Of a DNA stretch of 64,000 nt, positions 1-9,173 are shown piece by piece. The notes under the pieces were generated by a model. That model saw only the letters and a list, made by a program, of their open reading frames with translations, did no database searches and was not told the origin of the DNA. Source of the stretch: Salibacter sp031581065 (GTDB taxonomy: Bacteria; Bacteroidota; Bacteroidia; Flavobacteriales_G; Salibacteraceae). The translations under genes were made by a program, and so were the position numbers. The DNA lies in contig NZ_JAVLBN010000004.1 in the NCBI RefSeq assembly GCF_031581065.1, positions 46,163-110,162 of the forward strand. The letters are read 5' to 3'. Position 1 is the stretch's first letter, and every line of letters starts with the position of its first letter.

Positions 1-1146
1 GCATCAGTCGTAAAGTCCAACGTTGTTAAGATTTTGCCCCGTGTTGGAGAAAATGTTCCGTTTGTTGAATCATTTGAATTTTCTGAACCGGCTATAGATA
101 AAGGCTGGATTCTCGATGATTTTTCTCAACAGTTTGGCTGGGAAGTTAGCGGCTTTGATTCTTACACGGGTACTCAATCTCTTAAATTGAACAATTTCTT
201 TAGCAGTGGAGCTGGAGAAGCTACTGCAGAAAGCCCTGTTTACAGTCTCGAAAACATGGATACGGCATTTTTAACATTTAAGTCTGCTTTTGCTCAAAGA
301 GATGGCTCTTTTGATATTTTGAGAGTTGAGGTGAGTACTAATTGTGGAAGATCCTGGTCATTCATTGAGTCGTTGGTAGGACCAATTTTAGCCAGTACAG
401 ATCCCATAAATGCTCCACTCAACAATCTTACCGATGATGATTGGGCTGATAATTCAATTGCAATTCCTTCACAATATCTTTCTCCTAATTTTAGGTTCCG
501 TTTTAGGTTCCAGTCGAATGGTGGAAATGATTTATACATTGATGACATCAATATTGAAGGAACGCTGAGCGATTCTGTAATCCTCATTTCTCCAAAACTA
601 GCAGATACTGATGTTAGTACTAGTCCAGAGCTCAATTGGGCTGCTGCTCGTGGAGATGAATATGAAATAGAGATTGACCGTGTTCCATCTTTTAACTCTG
701 GTTGGCTTCAGTCTTACAGCCAGCCCGTAGGGTTGGGTTTATCGACAAGCCCAGATACGAGAAGACAACTTAACAATCTGGATAGTGCAACAACTTATTA
801 CTGGAGAGTTCGCGTAGTTGAAAATGGAACCTCCGGGCCATGGAGTGAAACGTGGAGATTTACCACAGCTCCTGGTGGTGGCGCTACTTCTATTTCAGAC
901 AATCAACAAGACACTGAAATTAGCATGTATCCAAATCCGGCTAATAGCAGGGTAGTTATTTCCGGAATTGACAATCCAGGTTCAATTAGGGTCTATAATT
1001 CTGTTGGAGTCAACGTAATCAATAAAGTTGCTAACTCCGGATCTGACCAGTATTTAAATACTTCCCGATTGGCTGAAGGAGTTTATTACGTCAGAATCAA
1101 AACAAACAATACGACCGTCACAAAACGACTCGTAATCGCACGATAA
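1..1146 (+). CDS. T9SS-secreted protein, C-terminal part (5' end outside window)
   Basis: The reading frame is open from base 1 without a stop, so the true start lies upstream and 381 residues are visible. In order they show a beta-rich jelly-roll-like region (about residues 15-190, with DLYIDDINIEG near its end), a fibronectin type III-like region (about 195-290, with TTYYWRVRVVENG) and a C-terminal type IX secretion sorting domain (YPNPANSRVVISG, ending EGVYYVRIKTNN...KRLVIAR). The product should be exported across the outer membrane and its tail removed. The arrangement resembles the C-terminal half of secreted M43-type metalloproteases of Bacteroidota, but no catalytic domain is visible, so that is a guess. 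A strong terminator follows directly. Confidence 0.85.
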   Translation, partial: ASVVKSNVVKILPRVGENVPFVESFEFSEPAIDKGWILDDFSQQFGWEVSGFDSYTGTQSLKLNNFFSSGAGEATAESPVYSLENMDTAFLTFKSAFAQRDGSFDILRVEVSTNCGRSWSFIESLVGPILASTDPINAPLNNLTDDDWADNSIAIPSQYLSPNFRFRFRFQSNGGNDLYIDDINIEGTLSDSVILISPKLADTDVSTSPELNWAAARGDEYEIEIDRVPSFNSGWLQSYSQPVGLGLSTSPDTRRQLNNLDSATTYYWRVRVVENGTSGPWSETWRFTTAPGGGATSISDNQQDTEISMYPNPANSRVVISGIDNPGSIRVYNSVGVNVINKVANSGSDQYLNTSRLAEGVYYVRIKTNNTTVTKRLVIAR

Positions 1147-1154
1147 AAAAAGAT

Positions 1155-1185
1155 ACCCCCAACGAAAATTTCGTTGGGGGTTTTT
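1155..1185. terminator. Bidirectional intrinsic terminator
   Basis: ACCCCCAACGAAA pairs with TTTCGTTGGGGGT across a tiny loop. A T-run follows on the plus strand and another lies on the minus-strand side. It sits between the convergent ends of the T9SS gene and polA and can serve both. Confidence 0.9.
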
Positions 1186-1187
1186 AT

Positions 1188-3971
1188 TTAATGAGCTTCT
1201 AACCAGTTTGAGCCAGTTTGAGCCTCAACTTCAAGTTCAACATTGAGATCTAAAGCTCCTGACATTTCTTTGCTCACCATTTTAATCAACTTCTCCTGCT
1301 CGTCTTTGTGACAATCAAAAACCAATTCATCATGCACCTGTAAAAGCATTTTGGATTTGTAGTTGTCTTTGTTGAGCTTTTTGTGAACGTTGATCATGGC
1401 GATTTTGATCAAATCGGCAGCGGTTCCCTGAATGGGAGAGTTTATAGCGTTTCGTTCAGCAAAGCCGCGCACTGTTCCATTTCTGGAGTTGATGTCGCGC
1501 AAGTAGCGCCTTCTACCCAAAACGGTTTCCACGTAGCCGTGTTCACGGGCATACTCGATTTGTTTATCCATGTAGGTCTTGATCTTTGGATATTTATCGA
1601 AATAGTTATCGATAATATCCTTTGCTTCTTTTCGTGAAATATTGATTCGCTGTGAGAGTCCGTAAGCTGATATTCCGTAAATAATTCCAAAGTTGACGGT
1701 TTTAGCGTTACTGCGCATTTCACGTGTTACATCATCTAGCTCAACACCAAACACTTTTGATGCAGTTGTGGCGTGAATGTCAATGCCACTATTAAAAGCA
1801 TCCAGCATGTTTTCTTCTTTAGCCAGAGCTGCGATGATTCTCAACTCTACCTGAGAGTAGTCAGCAGCCATGAGTGTAAAGTCATCGTTTCTGGGAACAA
1901 AAGCCTGCCTGATGTATCGACCACGTTCGGTTCTGATCGGTATATTTTGCAAATTGGGCTTGTCAGAACTCAACCTGCCCGTAGCTGCTCTCACCTGGTT
2001 GAAGGTGGTGTGGATCCTACCACTTCGTTCGTTAATAAGATTTGGAAGCGGTTCAACATACGTGTTTTTAAGTTTCACAACTTCTCTGTATTCCAGTATT
2101 TGCTCAACGATCTCGTGCTTGCCGGCAATAGATTGTAAAGCTTCTTCATTCGTAGCGTATTGACCGCTTTTCGTCTTTTTGGGCTTATCCGTAACTTTTA
2201 ATTCATCGAATAAAACTTCACCAACCTGTTTTGGTGAACCTATGTTGAACTCATGACCGGCAATTTCATAAATCTCTTTTTCAATCGAGCTGATCTCTTT
2301 TTGAAGGTTTTTTGAGTAATCGTCAAGAATGTCACGATCCATTTTGATTCCCTCGCACTCCATGTCAGAGAGCACGTTTACAAGAGGCATTTCAATGTCA
2401 TCAAAGATCTTTTGCTCTTTTCCCTTTTTCAGATCTTTTTCCAATGCACCCTTCAGTTGTAAAGTGATGTCAGCATCTTCACCGGCATATTCTGCGGCAT
2501 CTTCAATAGCAACCTCGCGCATACTTTTTTGGTTCTTTCCCTTTTTGCCGATTAAATCAGAGATTGGCTTTGGCCTGTAGTGCAAATACGTCTCAGCCAA
2601 CACATCCATGCTTCTTCGGTTGTTCTCAGGATCTGTTAAGTAATGAGCAATCATTGTATCAAAAAGCGGATAAGAAACCTCCATTTCATGATGCTTGAGC
2701 ACATTCAGGTCATATTTCACATTGTGACCAATTTTTAAAGCTTTTGACTTAAAAACGTCATCAAACTTTTTCAGTTTTTTCAGGCATTCATCGCGATCTT
2801 GAGGAAACGGAACATAATAAGCCTCACCTTTTTTAAGAGAAAATGCCAGGCCAACTAACTCAGCGTTGTGAGCATCCACCGATGTCGTTTCAGTATCAAA
2901 ACAAAACACATCAGCGTTGAGTAATTTTTTGGTCAGATCCTCAATTCCTTTATCTGAATCAACAAGCTTATAGTCGTGCTCCGTATTATCGAGATTTGAA
3001 ATTTCAATCTCTTTTTGGTCAGATCCGGAATCACCATTTTGCTCCGTAGCGAACATATCCATTTGCCCTTCAGTGGGTGCTATTTTCTCGCCTAAGATGC
3101 GTTCGCTCATTCTCCTGAACTCCAGATCTGTAAAAATCTCTTTCAGAATCTCTTTGTCCCAATCTGATTTCTCGTATTCTTTTGCGTTAAACTCGACAGG
3201 AGCATCAATTAAAATAGTCGCTAGCATTTTGCTCATGAAAGCCTGCTCACGGTTGTTTTCCAGGTTTTCTTTCATCTTACCTTTAAAGTCTTCAAGATGC
3301 TCATAAACTTCTTCCATGCTACCGTATTCGCCAACCAGGTTTTTAGCGCGTTTTTCGCCAATTCCCGGCACACCGGGGATGTTGTCGACAGCATCACCCC
3401 ACATTCCCAAAATATCAATAACCTGCTCGGGGCGCTCAATGCTGAACTTCTTTTTCACTTCCGGTATGCCCCAAACCTCTGCAGCATTTCCCATTCTGCT
3501 CGGCTTGTACATGAAAACGTTTTCAGAGACCAATTGGGCAAAATCTTTATCGGGAGTCATCATGTAAGTGATAAAGCCCTCCTTTTCTGCCTGGTGAGCA
3601 AGCGTACCTATTACGTCATCAGCTTCGTATCCATCAGCCATAACAAGCGGAATATTGAACCCTTCGAGTAATTTTTTGATGTACGGAACACTTTGTTTGA
3701 TGTCCTCAGGAGTGTCTTCGCGATTTGCTTTGTATTCTGTATAATCTTCAGTTCTCTTGGGCGGACTGGGAGGATCGATTACAACAGCGATATGAGTTGG
3801 TTTTTCATTTGAGATAACATCGTAGAGCGTATTCACAAAACCAAATACAGCTGAGGTGTTCATCCCTTTGGAGTTGATACGCGGGTTTTTGCTAAAAGCG
3901 AAATAAGAGCGATAAATGAGCGCGTAAGCATCGAGCAGGAATAGCTTTTTATCTGTGTCCTTTGTGAGCAT
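1188..3971 (-). CDS. polA: DNA polymerase I
   Basis: Repair and Okazaki-fragment polymerase of 927 residues, the usual length for the full three-domain enzyme. The 5'-3' exonuclease domain is N-terminal (FLLDAYALIYRSYFAF near residue 10; a helix-hairpin-helix around GDAVDNIPGVPGIGEKRA). A 3'-5' proofreading domain with apparently intact acidic residues follows (CFDTETTSVD, GHNVKYDLNVL, EDADITLQL). The C-terminal polymerase domain carries motif A (DYSQVELRI), motif B (SNAKTVNFGIIYG) and motif C (QVHDELVFD). Many bacterial PolA proteins have lost proofreading, and here the residues look retained. The gene contains two copies of the dispersed 10-mer (2931, 3017). It stands alone, convergent with the upstream T9SS gene. 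Confidence 0.98.
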   Translation of the reverse strand: MLTKDTDKKLFLLDAYALIYRSYFAFSKNPRINSKGMNTSAVFGFVNTLYDVISNEKPTHIAVVIDPPSPPKRTEDYTEYKANREDTPEDIKQSVPYIKKLLEGFNIPLVMADGYEADDVIGTLAHQAEKEGFITYMMTPDKDFAQLVSENVFMYKPSRMGNAAEVWGIPEVKKKFSIERPEQVIDILGMWGDAVDNIPGVPGIGEKRAKNLVGEYGSMEEVYEHLEDFKGKMKENLENNREQAFMSKMLATILIDAPVEFNAKEYEKSDWDKEILKEIFTDLEFRRMSERILGEKIAPTEGQMDMFATEQNGDSGSDQKEIEISNLDNTEHDYKLVDSDKGIEDLTKKLLNADVFCFDTETTSVDAHNAELVGLAFSLKKGEAYYVPFPQDRDECLKKLKKFDDVFKSKALKIGHNVKYDLNVLKHHEMEVSYPLFDTMIAHYLTDPENNRRSMDVLAETYLHYRPKPISDLIGKKGKNQKSMREVAIEDAAEYAGEDADITLQLKGALEKDLKKGKEQKIFDDIEMPLVNVLSDMECEGIKMDRDILDDYSKNLQKEISSIEKEIYEIAGHEFNIGSPKQVGEVLFDELKVTDKPKKTKSGQYATNEEALQSIAGKHEIVEQILEYREVVKLKNTYVEPLPNLINERSGRIHTTFNQVRAATGRLSSDKPNLQNIPIRTERGRYIRQAFVPRNDDFTLMAADYSQVELRIIAALAKEENMLDAFNSGIDIHATTASKVFGVELDDVTREMRSNAKTVNFGIIYGISAYGLSQRINISRKEAKDIIDNYFDKYPKIKTYMDKQIEYAREHGYVETVLGRRRYLRDINSRNGTVRGFAERNAINSPIQGTAADLIKIAMINVHKKLNKDNYKSKMLLQVHDELVFDCHKDEQEKLIKMVSKEMSGALDLNVELEVEAQTGSNWLEAH

Positions 3972-4052
3972 GAGAAAGTTGTTTTTCTAGAAAAGTGTAA
4001 AGGTAATGATGATGCGGAATTACCTCAGCTTTTTTGAAGATTTTCTAGAAAC

Positions 4053-4076
4053 AAAAAACCCGGCAAAAAGCCGGGT
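4053..4076 (-). terminator. Intrinsic terminator of the Cys-rich lipoprotein gene
   Basis: CCCGGC-AAAAA-GCCGGG hairpin. Read on the minus strand it is followed by a T-run, 27 bp past the stop codon of the minus-strand gene at 4103. Confidence 0.85.
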
Positions 4077-4102
4077 GAACATAATATAAAATTAATCTGC
4101 AA

Positions 4103-4300
4103 TTACATACACTCACACGGCTCGCTTTTAGTGCTGTTGAATTTATAGCCGTTAAAACCATTTGAATGGCAACAACTTTCGCACTGAGTGTCTGAGGACA
4201 AGTCTTTACACTGATCTACTTTTTCTCCTTTGCAAGATTGAAATGAAAATGATAGCGCTGTAAAGGCCACGCAAAAGCCTGCTACTTTTATAAAAGTCAT
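4103..4300 (-). CDS. Small Cys-rich lipoprotein, function unknown
   Basis: From the ATG at 4300 this encodes 65 residues. A GTG start 24 bp further up is possible but less likely. The N-terminus is a lipoprotein signal (MTFIKVAGFCVAFTALSF, then a lipobox ending in Cys: SFQSC). The mature part is short and polar with further cysteines (DQC, TQCESCC, EPCECM), suggesting metal binding or disulphides. I do not recognise a family. The terminator directly downstream and the clear signal peptide make a real gene likely. It is monocistronic, between polA and threonine dehydrogenase. Confidence 0.65.
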   Translation of the reverse strand: MTFIKVAGFCVAFTALSFSFQSCKGEKVDQCKDLSSDTQCESCCHSNGFNGYKFNSTKSEPCECM

Positions 4301-4409
4301 AGTTAATTGGATTAAGTTCACCACGAAACTAAAAGATCAATTAAAAAACACAAAATATTATTTTGTTGTGCTTTCTTCTATCTGATATTCAATATTTGAA
4401 TGCTTCTCC

Positions 4410-4417
4410 TACATTTG
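4410..4417 (+). promoter_or_regulatory. Candidate -7 box (TACATTTG) for threonine dehydrogenase
   Basis: Exact match to the Bacteroidota -7 consensus TAnnTTTG, 15 bp before the ATG at 4433. No clear -33 element is seen. The leader would be very short. Confidence 0.4.
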
Positions 4418-4432
4418 CTGCAAATTTTGATT

Positions 4433-5377
4433 ATGGCAAAAGAAACGATCTTAGTGACGGGAGCTCTCGGGCAGGTAGGGAGCGATTTAGTATCGACATT
4501 GCGTGATAAATTCGGCTCTGACCGTGTAATTGCAACGGATATTCGCGAACCGCAAACTGAAAGTGATCCTTTTGAAACGCTCGATGTTCTCGATAAAGAC
4601 AAGCTTGCTGAGATCGTTAAAAAGTACAATGTCAAAACTGTTTACAACCTCGCTGCTCTCCTTTCAGCAACTGCTGAGCAACAACCGGCTTTTGGCTGGA
4701 AGCTCAACATGGAAGGGCACTTTAATGTGCTAAATTTAGCTAAAGAAGGTTTGATCAAAAAAGTGTTTTGGCCGAGTTCAATTGCTGTTTTTGGGCCTAC
4801 TACTCCAAAAGATAATACGCCTCAGGACTGCATCATGGACCCTAATACTGTTTATGGTATTTCAAAGCAGGCAGGAGAAAGATGGAACGAATATTATCAC
4901 CGGAAGTGGGGTGTTGACGTGCGCTCTATTCGTTATCCCGGTCTAATTGGTTGGAAGACATTGCCGGGCGGTGGAACGACTGATTATGCAGTTGATATTT
5001 TCCATCAGGCGTTAAAATCCAAAAAATTTGAGTGTTTCCTCAATGAATCTACTGCTTTACCCATGATGTACATCGATGATGCGATTAAAGCAACAATCGA
5101 TATTACAGAAGCTGATGCTGATGATGTGAGAATTCGCAGTAGCTACAACCTATCGGCAATGAGTTTTAATCCGGCAAATTTGGCGAATGAAATCAAAAAA
5201 CACATCCCCGAGTTTGAAATTTCTTACAAACCTGATTTCAGGCAGGAAATTGCCGATTCATGGCCTTCGAGTATTGATGACTCTCATGCTCGTAAAGACT
5301 GGGGATGGCAACATCAATATGATATTCCTGAGCTCGTGGATACAATGCTTTCTAAATTGAAAAAAGTTGTCGGGTAA
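4433..5377 (+). CDS. NAD-dependent L-threonine 3-dehydrogenase, SDR type
   Basis: Extended short-chain dehydrogenase of 314 residues, starting MAKETILVTGALGQVG with the Rossmann GxxGxxG at residues 10-16. The active-site pattern is YGISKQAGE (Tyr-x3-Lys), preceded by the FWPSSIAVFG Ser region. Downstream segments (RSIRYPGLIGWKTLPGGGTTDYAV in pieces, ALPMMYIDDAI) are those I associate with the GalE-like threonine dehydrogenases of Bacteroidota, which oxidise L-threonine to 2-amino-3-ketobutyrate. The ATG at 4433 is preferred over an upstream in-frame codon because the Rossmann strand begins right after it. No 2-amino-3-ketobutyrate ligase lies next to it. It carries one dispersed 10-mer at 4514. 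Confidence 0.88.
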   Translation: MAKETILVTGALGQVGSDLVSTLRDKFGSDRVIATDIREPQTESDPFETLDVLDKDKLAEIVKKYNVKTVYNLAALLSATAEQQPAFGWKLNMEGHFNVLNLAKEGLIKKVFWPSSIAVFGPTTPKDNTPQDCIMDPNTVYGISKQAGERWNEYYHRKWGVDVRSIRYPGLIGWKTLPGGGTTDYAVDIFHQALKSKKFECFLNESTALPMMYIDDAIKATIDITEADADDVRIRSSYNLSAMSFNPANLANEIKKHIPEFEISYKPDFRQEIADSWPSSIDDSHARKDWGWQHQYDIPELVDTMLSKLKKVVG

Positions 5378-5413
5378 ACCCTCAACATTTTTACTTAGGT
5401 TTTGTCTTGATTG

Positions 5414-5420
5414 AAAGGAG
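5414..5420 (+). promoter_or_regulatory. Shine-Dalgarno AAAGGAG deciding the start of the SDR gene
   Basis: A full AAAGGAG lies 8 bp before the ATG at 5429. This argues against the in-frame TTG at 5411. Such a strong site is unusual in this window, where most starts show no Shine-Dalgarno. Confidence 0.7.
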
Positions 5421-5428
5421 TTTCGTTT

Positions 5429-6274
5429 ATGAAGACAATCGTTATCACGGGAACCACATCTGGAATAGGGCGGCAAACAGCTCTTAAGCTCAATGCAGAG
5501 GGGCATCATGTTATTATGTTGAACCGAAACGAGCAAAAGACTAAAGAACTCCAAAAGAAGTTGCTTCAACCTGCTCAAAGCACGTTTATATTTTGCGATT
5601 TAGCCGATCTAAAATCAGTGAAGAGTGCAGCTGAAAAAGTGAAAGTTGGCTTTGACAGCTTAGATGTTGTCCTGAACAATGCTGGTGGAATAATCCCAGA
5701 TAGACAAACAACCAAAGATGGCCTGGAGCTCACTTTTCAAATGAATCATCTCGGGCATTTTTTGCTGACAAATGAGCTTGTACCCTTACTCGAAAAAGGG
5801 AAAGAACCAAGAATAATCAATGTGAGCTCTGAAGCTCATAAACAAGCCAACCCAGACTTTGATGATCTTCAACTCGAAAATGGCTACTCCTCAATGAAGG
5901 CTTACGGAAATGCCAAGCTCTTCAATATCTATTTTGCTCAGTCACTTCATGAAAAGCTAAAGGATAAAGGTATAGCTGCTAATGCCTTACATCCGGGTGT
6001 TGTTGACACGAAATTCGGGAGTGACTTCAAAGGGTTTTTAAAAGTGCTGTTGAAACTATTCAAGCCTTTCATGATCAAACCGGAAAAAGGAGCTGAAACA
6101 TCTATTTTTCTTGTTACAAGTGACGAAGGCTACGAGAAAAGCGGACTCTACTGGAAAAAGAAAAAGCCGGCATCAACGGCATCAATAGCTCAAAATGAAG
6201 AGAACCGCGAGAGACTATGGAAGGAGAGCGAAAAGCTGGTAAAACAGGTTCTGACCGAAAGTGATGCCGCATAA
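5429..6274 (+). CDS. SDR family NAD(P)-dependent oxidoreductase (retinol dehydrogenase-like)
   Basis: Classical short-chain dehydrogenase of 281 residues. Cofactor motif TGTTSGIG is at about residues 8-15, NNAGG near residue 85, the catalytic Ser in NVSSEAH, and Tyr-x3-Lys in AYGNAKL. The HPGVVDTKFG segment after the active site is typical of the retinol dehydrogenase-like subgroup. The substrate cannot be read from sequence. The start is set by the strong ribosome-binding site at 5414-5420. Its last 11 bp overlap the next short gene (DUF2256), suggesting coupled translation. A dispersed 10-mer lies at 6247. Confidence 0.88.
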   Translation: MKTIVITGTTSGIGRQTALKLNAEGHHVIMLNRNEQKTKELQKKLLQPAQSTFIFCDLADLKSVKSAAEKVKVGFDSLDVVLNNAGGIIPDRQTTKDGLELTFQMNHLGHFLLTNELVPLLEKGKEPRIINVSSEAHKQANPDFDDLQLENGYSSMKAYGNAKLFNIYFAQSLHEKLKDKGIAANALHPGVVDTKFGSDFKGFLKVLLKLFKPFMIKPEKGAETSIFLVTSDEGYEKSGLYWKKKKPASTASIAQNEENRERLWKESEKLVKQVLTESDAA

Positions 6275-6401
6275 AAAGCCACACCTTCCGGTCAAAACAT
6301 GTCCTGTATGCGGCAGGCCCTTTACCTGGCGCAAAAAATGGGAGAAAAACTGGGAAAATGTTATTTATTGCAGCGAAAAATGCCGCAGAAATAAAAATTA
6401 A
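6264..6401 (+). CDS. DUF2256 zinc-ribbon-like protein (45 aa)
   Basis: Short gene from the ATG at 6264, overlapping the SDR stop region by 11 bp in another frame. It reads MPHKKPHLPVKTCPVCGRPF, then WRKKWEKNW, then YCSEKCRRNKN. The CxxCGRPFxWRKKW and YCSxxCR pattern is the signature of the DUF2256 family, and the four cysteines probably bind zinc. The role is unknown; homologues often sit beside oxidoreductase or cryptochrome genes. The last 4 bp overlap the convergent ferritin stop codon. Confidence 0.85.
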   Translation: MPHKKPHLPVKTCPVCGRPFTWRKKWEKNWENVIYCSEKCRRNKN

Positions 6402-6913
6402 TTTTCGTCATTCGCTGATGTTACACTGATGTTCATGATGTCACGATCAAATAAATAAAGACCACTTCCCTGTTGATCACCAACCAGCTTTAGTTTGTCG
6501 AGAACTGCCCTGGCGAGAGCTTCTTCTTCAATTTGCTCGCTTACGTACCACTGCAAAAAGTTGTGAGTAGTGTAATCTTTCTCCTCCAATGTAATGTGAA
6601 CCAGTTCGTTGATTTTGTTGGTTATTTCCTGTTCGTGTTCGAGGATATCACTAAAAACCTGGTGCATGTTTTCAAACTTAACAGGAGGTTTTGCCAGTTC
6701 CGGAACTTCTGCCACGCCACCGCGTTCATTGATGAACTTGAGAAGCTTGAGCATGTGTGTGCGTTCCTCTTCTGATTGTTTGTACAAAAACCCTGAAACT
6801 CCTTCAAAACCTTCTACCTCTGCCCATGAAGCCATCGCCAGGTAGAGTTGTGATGATGCAGCCTCTGCTGCTAACTGTTCATTTAACTTTTTCTCTATGC
6901 TTTTCGAAATCAT
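6398..6913 (-). CDS. ftnA: Bacterial non-heme ferritin
   Basis: Iron-storage protein of 171 residues from the ATG at 6913; a TTG three codons up is less likely. It is a four-helix bundle with ferroxidase-type residues: Glu in LNEQLAAEAASSQLYLAMA, the EExxH motif in SEEERTHMLKLLKF, and the later acidic EQIEEEALA helix. It should oxidise and store iron as a 24-mer in the cytoplasm. It lies between the SDR/DUF2256 pair (convergent) and rnr (divergent). With dps, oxyR and the glutathione peroxidase gene it belongs to the iron and peroxide defence genes of the window. Confidence 0.95.
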   Translation of the reverse strand: MISKSIEKKLNEQLAAEAASSQLYLAMASWAEVEGFEGVSGFLYKQSEEERTHMLKLLKFINERGGVAEVPELAKPPVKFENMHQVFSDILEHEQEITNKINELVHITLEEKDYTTHNFLQWYVSEQIEEEALARAVLDKLKLVGDQQGSGLYLFDRDIMNISVTSANDEN

Positions 6914-7004
6914 TGTTGACAACTTTTTATCTTGTGAACATTTAACTATACTAAGAATGCTGAATTTTGATTCAGCCTCAAAATACTAATTTTTCTTCGT
7001 TTAT

Positions 7005-9173
7005 ATGGCAAAGAATAAAAAGCCTAAGGGCAAACCCAAGAATTCGGGTAAATTTCCAAAGAAAAAACTTCAACGCGCTATAATTGACATTATTAGTCAG
7101 AACCCAAATAAACTACATAACTACAAACAAATAGCTGCAACGATGGGGGTCACAGATCCGCATACCAGAACACTCATTATGCAAATGATGAATGAAATGG
7201 CAGCTAAGGAGACGCTAAAAGAAGAGCAGCGCGGAAAATTCAAGATGGGGAAAAACAGCGCTTTCATAGAAGGTGTTGTGGATATGACCCAAAGCGGATC
7301 AGCTTATATCAAAACAGAACAACTCGATGAGGATGTTTACATTCCGCCAAAATTTGTGGGACACGCTCTTCACGGGGACACGGTAAAAGTGTTTCTATTA
7401 GCTCGTAAAAAGCGGAAAAAGCCTGAAGGGCAAATCACAGAAATCGTAAAACGAGCTAAAACAGAGTTTGTAGGAGTTATTGAAGTATCTAAAAATTTTG
7501 CGTTTCTCGTCCCCGATAATCGCAAAATGCTCGTTGACCTCTACATTCCGCTCGATAAACTGAAAGGTGCTGAAAACGGCCAAAAAGCAATCGCTAAAAT
7601 GACAGACTGGCCCAAAGATGCCAGTAGTCCGTTTGGTGAAGTGATCGATGTTTTAGGAGATCCACTCGAAAATGAAGTGGAAATGAGTTCCATTTTATTC
7701 GAATACGGCTTCCCGCAAAAATTTCCTGAAAAAGTTGAACAGGCAGCAGCAAATATTCCGGTTGAGATTTCTGATGAAGAAATCAAAAAACGGAGAGACA
7801 TGCGTGATGTGGAAACATTCACAATTGACCCGCACGATGCCAAAGACTTTGATGATGCTATTTCATTCAGAGAACTTAAAAACGGCAATTATGAAATAGG
7901 CGTCCACATTGCTGATGTCACGCATTATGTCAGAGAAAACGACATGGTTGATCAGGAGGCTGTGGAGCGCGCAACATCTGTTTATTTGGTCGATCGCGTT
8001 GTGCCGATGTTGCCTGAAATACTCTCCAATAAAGTTTGCTCGTTGCGTCCCAACGAAGAAAAGCTCACCTTTTCCTGTGTCTTTGAGCTCGATAAAAACG
8101 GCCATGTTCAGAACCACTGGGTCGGCAGAACAGTTACCGAATCTGACAACCGATTTGCATATGAGGAAGCACAGGAAGTTATCGAAAAGGGCGAGGGCAA
8201 GCACAGTGAGGCTCTGACCGTGATCAACAGCATGGCAAAGCAAATGAGAAACCGCAGGCTGCAAGCCGGGGCAATTGCTTTTGACAAAGTTGAAGTGAAG
8301 TTTAAACTCAACGAAAAAAATGAGCCGGATAGCGTTTTATTCAAAGTGCAAAAGGATGCTCACAAGCTCATCGAAGAGTTTATGTTGCTGGCAAACCGCA
8401 CGGTCGCTGAAGATATTGGGAAAATAACCAGGCAAAATCCAAAGCCAAAAACATTTGTTTACAGAATTCACGATACTCCGGATCCAGAAAAACTGGCTGA
8501 TTTCAGTGCTTTTATCAAGAAATTTGGATACAAATATTCGTTTGCCAAAGAAGATGAGGTTTCGAAAAACATCAATCAATTGCTGGCTGAAGTTCAAGGC
8601 AAGCGAGAAGAAACAATGGTTGAAACACTCGCTATCCGCACGATGGCAAAAGCAGAATACAGCACTGATAACATCGGGCATTACGGACTCGGGTTTCGCT
8701 ATTACACGCACTTTACTTCACCCATCAGGAGGTATCCTGATATGATGGTTCATCGTTTACTGGATCGCTACGCTAAAGGCGGAAATAACGCCAGCCAGGA
8801 CCATTACCAAAACATCTGCAACCACTCAAGTGAAAAAGAGCGCGAGGCAGCTAACGCAGAGCGCGATTCGATTAAATACTTCCAGGTAATGTACATGCGC
8901 GAAAGTGTTGGCGAAACGTTTAACGGTGTCATTTCAGGTGTTACTGAATGGGGGCTCTACGTGGAAATAATTGAAAATAAATGTGAAGGGATGATCCGCT
9001 TGCGTGAAATCGATGGGGATTACTTCTATTTTGACGAAAAAAATCACCGAATTGTAGGCCATAATTACGGAAGAGTGTTACAATTGGGCGATGAAATTCA
9101 AATTAAGGTTAAAAATGCTGATCTGTACAACCGCAGATTAGAATTTGAATTAGTTGATGAAGATGATGAATAG
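7005..9173 (+). CDS. rnr: Ribonuclease R
   Basis: 3'-5' processive exoribonuclease of 722 residues. It has a basic N-terminal tail (KNKKPKGKPKNSGKFPKKK), a winged-helix region (about 20-90), cold-shock/OB domains, the RNB catalytic core with the metal-binding acidic run TIDPHDAKDFDDAISF (about 268-283), and a C-terminal S1 domain (about 640-715, TFNGVISGVTEWGLYVEI). It degrades structured RNA and takes part in rRNA and tRNA quality control. The stop overlaps the start region of the TlpA-like lipoprotein gene, so the two are probably co-transcribed. One dispersed 10-mer at 8210 is read as ALT. Confidence 0.97.
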   Translation: MAKNKKPKGKPKNSGKFPKKKLQRAIIDIISQNPNKLHNYKQIAATMGVTDPHTRTLIMQMMNEMAAKETLKEEQRGKFKMGKNSAFIEGVVDMTQSGSAYIKTEQLDEDVYIPPKFVGHALHGDTVKVFLLARKKRKKPEGQITEIVKRAKTEFVGVIEVSKNFAFLVPDNRKMLVDLYIPLDKLKGAENGQKAIAKMTDWPKDASSPFGEVIDVLGDPLENEVEMSSILFEYGFPQKFPEKVEQAAANIPVEISDEEIKKRRDMRDVETFTIDPHDAKDFDDAISFRELKNGNYEIGVHIADVTHYVRENDMVDQEAVERATSVYLVDRVVPMLPEILSNKVCSLRPNEEKLTFSCVFELDKNGHVQNHWVGRTVTESDNRFAYEEAQEVIEKGEGKHSEALTVINSMAKQMRNRRLQAGAIAFDKVEVKFKLNEKNEPDSVLFKVQKDAHKLIEEFMLLANRTVAEDIGKITRQNPKPKTFVYRIHDTPDPEKLADFSAFIKKFGYKYSFAKEDEVSKNINQLLAEVQGKREETMVETLAIRTMAKAEYSTDNIGHYGLGFRYYTHFTSPIRRYPDMMVHRLLDRYAKGGNNASQDHYQNICNHSSEKEREAANAERDSIKYFQVMYMRESVGETFNGVISGVTEWGLYVEIIENKCEGMIRLREIDGDYFYFDEKNHRIVGHNYGRVLQLGDEIQIKVKNADLYNRRLEFELVDEDDE

